In this document: in pieces, positions 60,252-64,000 of the stretch
How positions within the stretch are numbered: position 1 is the first letter of the stretch
Layout of the letters: every line of letters begins with the position of its first letter
Assembly: GCA_036852015.1 (NCBI GenBank)
Contig: JAANDG010000050.1
Span: forward strand, 310,001 to 374,000
From: Pelodera strongyloides
Lineage: Eukaryota > Nematoda > Chromadorea > Rhabditida > Rhabditidae
Length of the DNA stretch: 64,000 nucleotides
Reading direction: 5' to 3'
Notes under the pieces: model-generated
What the model was told of the DNA's origin: nothing
Databases searched by the model: none
The model's input: only the letters and a program-made list of their open reading frames with translations
Made by a program: the position numbers and the translations under genes

Positions 60252-63224
60252 CTGAAATTCGAATACAAAATATAATTCTGTCAGACCACATATCGCAATC
60301 ACGTTAGTTTGCATTGACCGAGAGCAGCTTCATTACTAAACAATAGTTACATTAGGTCACAAGTAACACTCAAAAAGCTAAATTCCTTCACCAAACCAAA
60401 TCTAACAAAAACCCGCGTGGCAGCTGGCTATTTCTTGCGCAAGCAAAACACCCTAAGCTAAGAAATAAAGAACTGAATGACAAAAGGGTAACACATTTAC
60501 CATACCGTTTGAAAGATGATCACCAAATTGGTCTTAATGAACAGTGCCGATTGCGCAACTCCATCGGGCACATATAACACGGACAGAGGGTTGATAATCT
60601 TGCCCTTGATCGAATCCCAAATATCCTGAACAACGTTTGCAATTTGCATTTATGGTCTTGGGGTTAATGCTAACCTCAAACTTGGGTAATTAAACCAGTA
60701 AAAACCTATACAGGGCATTATTATACCGGCATAAGAAACACAGAGGCCGTATTCACCAACACACAGGGAGCCCTAGGCCCACGAGCGCTCTGTATCTCTT
60801 CTGCTCTCGCACTCTCTGTGCACTCTTTAGCTCCCTGGGGAGGCCAGGGAGGGCTCCCTGCTTGTTGGTGAATACGGCCTCAGGAAAGTGAAAACACCGA
60901 TTTTTCAAAAAAAAAAAACGATTTCGCGCCGATCAAGGCCCGATTTTTTAGGAACTTGATCGGGGTATTTGGTTTCCCATGGATACAGTATCCAGGATTG
61001 GGAGTACCAACATACAAACGTATATCACAAGTAAAATCCCATGCAGACTACTCGGCTATCGGTTAACTAAATAACGTAAGAAAGATTCACTATCCTGTGA
61101 CAATCATCGAATATAAGATAGTTGTGATGAAACATACCGTGTTGCGAGCACAGCAAGGAAACAACGTAATTTAAAAAATGTATAAGGGGGTTCCAAGTAT
61201 GCCAAATCTTAATCTACCGTATTCTGAAACAAAACAACGAGGCAAAATCTACCAGCTACCGTATTGGAACTAAACAAGAATGAAAACCTATAATATATTC
61301 TCGTTTTCGTTTAGTTCGAAAATTCGATATTTTTTAAGAATACTTGAAAACCCCCATACATAAACTAACTAACTCTAACTCACCTTCAGCGACTGATACG
61401 AAGTACGGGTAACAATGGCGCCGACTTGATTGAGCACATGTTCATACCACTGAAAATGACAATATATTCTAATTCTACATAAACACATGATGATATTAAG
61501 TTCTAATCACAACAAGAAAAGATAATAAGAAAGTACTAAATCTAAAGGGCTCAATACTTTACTTTTACACCTTCAATGTAATAAATAGCGCATCCCCGAA
61601 TCTCATTTTCATATCCAAAAAGGCATCTATTACGTATTCGATTTGCCATAACTTTGACACGTCATGAATTGCATCAGCATCCGTTATGCAATACAATATC
61701 AACCAATCAACCGCCCTATGACTTTGATGTAATTGTTACAACGTTCGCTATTAAACACTAATTTACATATTTACAGAGCGGAGGCGTTTCACAAGAGATT
61801 TGGAAGGCTAGAGACGCAGCTCAATATTTGACCGAGTTCCAAAGGAGTGTATAAGCCAGGGAACTAATAGAACTAGAGAGTCAGAGAGAGAGAGAGAGAG
61901 AGGAGATAATCCTAACAGATACAGAATAGAAGCTTTGTTGTCCACACTTCCCCATCCATGTATTCTCCTACCGAAGATCCTTTATTATATCTACATCCGT
62001 TCTTTATTCAGCTAACCTACGTTTATCTTACCAACATGCCCCCAGGCCCTCAGTGTATTGTGTGTTATGTGCTTACTACACAATAAACTACTTCAATCAC
62101 AAGGTCCCCTATAAACAATTCAAAACGCTTAACACAAGGACATCGGGTCCCCACACACACCTGTGAGGAACATACAAATGTCTACTTAAAGGAAGTAAGT
62201 AGAGACCGAACCGAATCAGGCAACATATTTACAATCACAAACTAAACCAACCTTGTAAGTGGTCTGTAGTTGTTCAACCGAAGGTCCGGCGCTGCTCTGA
62301 GACTGCAGCGGCGAAGAACTTGACATTACACTGCAAAGTCAAATTTGTAAACATGTAGCATTCAGAGGTGCACAAACCAGTCATTTTCACTTTTCACAAA
62401 CAGGACAGCCACCCTATATTTATGATTTTAAATTTAAAGGTTTTTGTAAATAATGGTAAATCCTGAAGACCGATAATCTCAAATCTCAACGAATATAAAA
62501 TTCACTTACTTCCTACGCTTTCGAGTGGACCGAGTAAAAACACCGAGAGCATCACTCAGCGTATCTGGAATAGTGAATTTATTTTAGACACATACGTAGT
62601 TCAAAATAATAAACTTGGTGTAACAATAAAACTAGTTTAGTTGCTTAGGTAGGTGCGCTTAGCTCTTACTGTTAGACGCGTACAAGTTTACCTATGAATG
62701 ACGAATCGAATGACAATATAGTTAGTTAAACCAAAAATGAACAAAATTATAAAGGTTTTAAAATGTAAGAAACACATACCCTGCGCCGCCGTAGACTGAT
62801 CTTGGTCTTGTTCAGCCTTCGAGGTATCTTGCCATAGCTAAAGATATGTAAACTAGAAGAACTAAATATTGCCTCGAAGTAAATATTCACAACAAAAAAT
62901 AAGCATTTTTTTTGAAGAAGCCAATTTCATCCCAATTTCCCAAAATAGTTTTTTTTTAAATCATTATTAACGAAGATGTTTTTACTTTACAGTAAACATC
63001 CAAAACAAATTCCCAATTCCCACTCAAGCCTCAATCCTCGAAACTAAGTTCTAAGTTCTAACTATGTGTAGTCTGGTCGTCTGGTGCTATACAATCAACA
63101 CACTCAAAAACTATAAACACAAACACACTTCTGTTGTATCATTGGCATCATTGGTGGACTCATCCTGAGGGGACGGTTTGATATCCACTTCATCCGAACT
63201 AGCATCTGATTCAAACGAAAGCAT
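57140..63224 (-). CDS. unidentified 394-residue protein, complete 12-exon gene
   Basis: Exons: 63224-63129 (ATG), 62837-62780, 62564-62510, 62330-62252, 61449-61384, 60625-60506, 60251-60112, 59813-59728, 59285-59181, 58474-58406, 57953-57776 and 57272-57140 (TAA). All junction phases agree. Residues 1-50 are acidic (LSFESDASSDEVD); 65-70 hold STRKRR, a likely nuclear signal; 165-190 are a Leu/Glu/Arg coiled coil (TTEVRELRALVMELRQLKAE). The C-terminal 190 residues look folded: FPPCAFVHGLRGIHYP, FPEEMVMRFAGYWETG, SKRSIIAALASMLLQCPG, AYKHIVMSMETYFGMKV. I do not recognise the family. A nuclear or DNA-binding role is only a guess from composition. The acceptors of exons 11 (GAAAG) and 8 (TTAAG) are weak. 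Confidence 0.85.
57370..57500 (+). repeat. dispersed repeat, copy 2 (partner at 7030)
   Basis: Same order of blocks as 7030-7153, ending in TAATAAATGTTACGCTATG. Confidence 0.6.
58018..58292. mobile_element. PIF/Harbinger-like palindromic MITE, intronic copy
   Basis: GGGCGCGTTCGGGATTGATT to AATCAATCCCGAACGCGCC with GCCC, flanked by TTA on both sides (58015-58017, 58293-58295). Very close to the copy at 52919-53190. Inserted in the intron between exons 10 and 11 of the unidentified gene. Confidence 0.88.
58672..58820. repeat. ATT microsatellite
   Basis: About 150 bp of (ATT)n with interruptions, in the intron between exons 9 and 10 of the unidentified gene. Confidence 0.95.
59312..59392 (-). 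repeat. dispersed repeat AGTACTTTCGC...GGGTTCCCTTTGG, copy 2
   Basis: Reverse complement of the 15227-15309 block: CAATAGAAATAAAGAACGTC, AACCAAAGGGAACCCTAAGA and GCGAAAGTACTTACT. Confidence 0.6.
59533..59708. mobile_element. TTAA palindrome, GCTAGCC family, abutting a splice donor
   Basis: TTAAAGCGAAATGCTAGCCT to GGGGCTAGCATTTCGCTTTAA, 176 bp. Shorter relative of 34590-34806: the left arm has lost about 40 bp, the two direct copies of the inner block remain. Ends 19 bp from exon 8 of the unidentified gene. Confidence 0.87.
60746..60884. mobile_element. palindrome with GGCCGTATTCACCAACA ends
   Basis: GAGGCCGTATTCACCAACAC to GTTGGTGAATACGGCCTC, about 139 bp. Arms also share CAGGGAGCCCT/AGGGCTCCCTG. 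Centre is pyrimidine-rich. No TTAA border. In an intron of the unidentified gene. Confidence 0.7.
61879..61904. repeat. short GA repeat
   Basis: (GA)n of about 25 bp in an intron. Confidence 0.8.
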
Positions 63225-63232
63225 TCTGGAAT
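63225..63232 (-). promoter_or_regulatory. acceptor one base before the start codon (possible trans-splice site)
   Basis: CATTCCAG|A|ATG: the leader would be a single base if this is a splice acceptor. No coding donor precedes it in phase, which suggests spliced-leader addition rather than a cis intron. Confidence 0.4.
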
Positions 63233-63261
63233 GATTAGAATTCAGAAATATAAAACTTAGT

Positions 63262-63425
63262 CATATCAGATAGCAAATGTGATTTGTGAAACGCATGTTG
63301 GTCAACTACATTCCTGTGTATTATTATATGCAGGTAACTTTCGAAAAGCGTTGAGAAAAGCTCACAATTTGCATACAATACACGAGAATGCAGATGTATC
63401 ACAAACAACGTGTTATAGAGCTTTA
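63262..63425. mobile_element. degenerate CACGTGG-family palindrome
   Basis: AGATAGCAAATGTGATTTGTGAAACG-type left arm (border lost) and CACAAACAACGTGTTATAGA, GCTTTAA right arm; inner CTACATTCCTGTGTAT faces ATACACGAGAATGCAG. Confidence 0.55.
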
Positions 63426-63479
63426 AATTAGCATGAGAAATGAGCGAAATCAGCAAAAGTTTCGCACATTTCTTGTGGA

Positions 63480-63725
63480 AAACAGGGCCGAGATGAGGTG
63501 TGCCCTTCGCAAATCGATAGTGCGAGTGGGGAGCAAAGGCGAACGCCCTCGACTGGCACCGATGCGGCGCGGTTCGGTGTGCACATTGCCCGCCCCTGTG
63601 TGTGGCTCCTCTCTCGCGCTATGGAGGGGGAAAAGGCGCCAGCCGGGAGAGAAGGGAGAGTGTGGGCCGCGCACTCCTCAATGCACAGGTGTAGGGCACA
63701 GACAGGCATACGGATACGACCAAAA
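63480..63725. promoter_or_regulatory. GC-rich block upstream of the unidentified gene
   Basis: Roughly 250 bp with many CG and GC runs (GATGCGGCGCGGTTCGG, GCGCCAGCCGGGAG) in otherwise AT-rich DNA, 260-500 bp upstream of the start codon. It may be promoter DNA. Overlapping frames on both strands reflect absence of AT-rich stops rather than a gene. Confidence 0.35.
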
Positions 63726-63849
63726 AAAGATGTAGTCATGGAGTTTACTTGCTGACAATCAGCTGACACCTGTTTCATATGCTATTAGAAAGTGCTACAT
63801 AGGAAATGAGTGAATCCACTTGGATACGGTTCACTGTTTTTTTTCTGTG

Positions 63850-63990
63850 GGCCTGCCCATTTGGTGACCAACTCGTGACCAAGTTTCATCGAAAACCGTA
63901 ATCAGATCAGCTGATCAGCAAATGGTCACGAACCAGTCACCAGATGTTTTTTCGGTAAAAACTATTTGGTGATGGGCCCGACGGTTTTCC
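63850..63990. repeat. GGTCACCAAATGG dispersed repeat, copy 3
   Basis: GCCCATTTGGTGACCAACTC, GTGACCAAGTTTCATCGAAA, AATGGTCACGAACCAGTCAC and ATTTGGTGATGGGCCCGACG; arranged partly as an inverted repeat. Confidence 0.5.
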
Positions 63991-64000
63991 TGTGCTTTCG

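Overview
The window is eukaryotic and almost certainly nematode, most likely a Caenorhabditis-like rhabditid. It is AT-rich. Introns end in TTTCAG or TTTTCAG, genes are cut into many 50-180 bp exons, two start codons sit just behind TTTCAG/TACAG-type acceptors (possible spliced-leader sites), and the non-coding DNA is full of TTAA-bounded palindromic repeats of the kind described in Caenorhabditis. All three recognisable genes lie on the minus strand. I built their exons by hand from splice sites and reading phase; within each gene the phases of successive exons agree.

Layout from the right. (1) 63224-57140: a complete 12-exon gene for a 394-residue protein I cannot assign (acidic N-terminus, basic RKRR patch, short coiled coil, well-ordered C-terminal half). 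(2) 57139-40316: about 17 kb without a convincing gene, holding two head-to-tail copies of a 2.7 kb TTAA-flanked transposon (47831-53418), a nested small MITE, a 54.1-55.1 kb terminal-inverted-repeat element and several palindromes. (3) 40258-13503: a complete unc-31/CAPS gene (CADPS family), 36 exons, about 1,380 residues: the C2-PH-MUN protein that primes dense-core vesicles for calcium-triggered exocytosis. (4) 10922-193: the 5' part of an ABCC/MRP transporter gene (TMD0, L0, TMD1 and the lead-in to NBD1), which runs off the left edge; its first exon(s) were not found.

The non-coding part is the unusual part. At least five repeat families share TTAA ends (AAGCGAAATRCCGGCC, AAGCGGTATGRCACGTGG, AAGCGAAATGCTAGCC, AAGGGTCAGGCCCA, and the 2.7 kb element with AAGGGATAGGTTCACC). 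Six of these palindromes stop 7-19 bp inside an intron, directly next to a 5' splice site. Other families are a Helitron-like repeat with an internal TATA-like motif, tRNA-like SINE fragments, a PIF/Harbinger-like MITE with TWA target duplications, and many microsatellites.

No prokaryotic features, CRISPR arrays or rRNA genes were seen. Nothing suggests that the three genes form an operon: gaps between them are 2.6 kb and 16.8 kb. Their products act separately (regulated secretion, membrane export, and an unknown, possibly nuclear, role).
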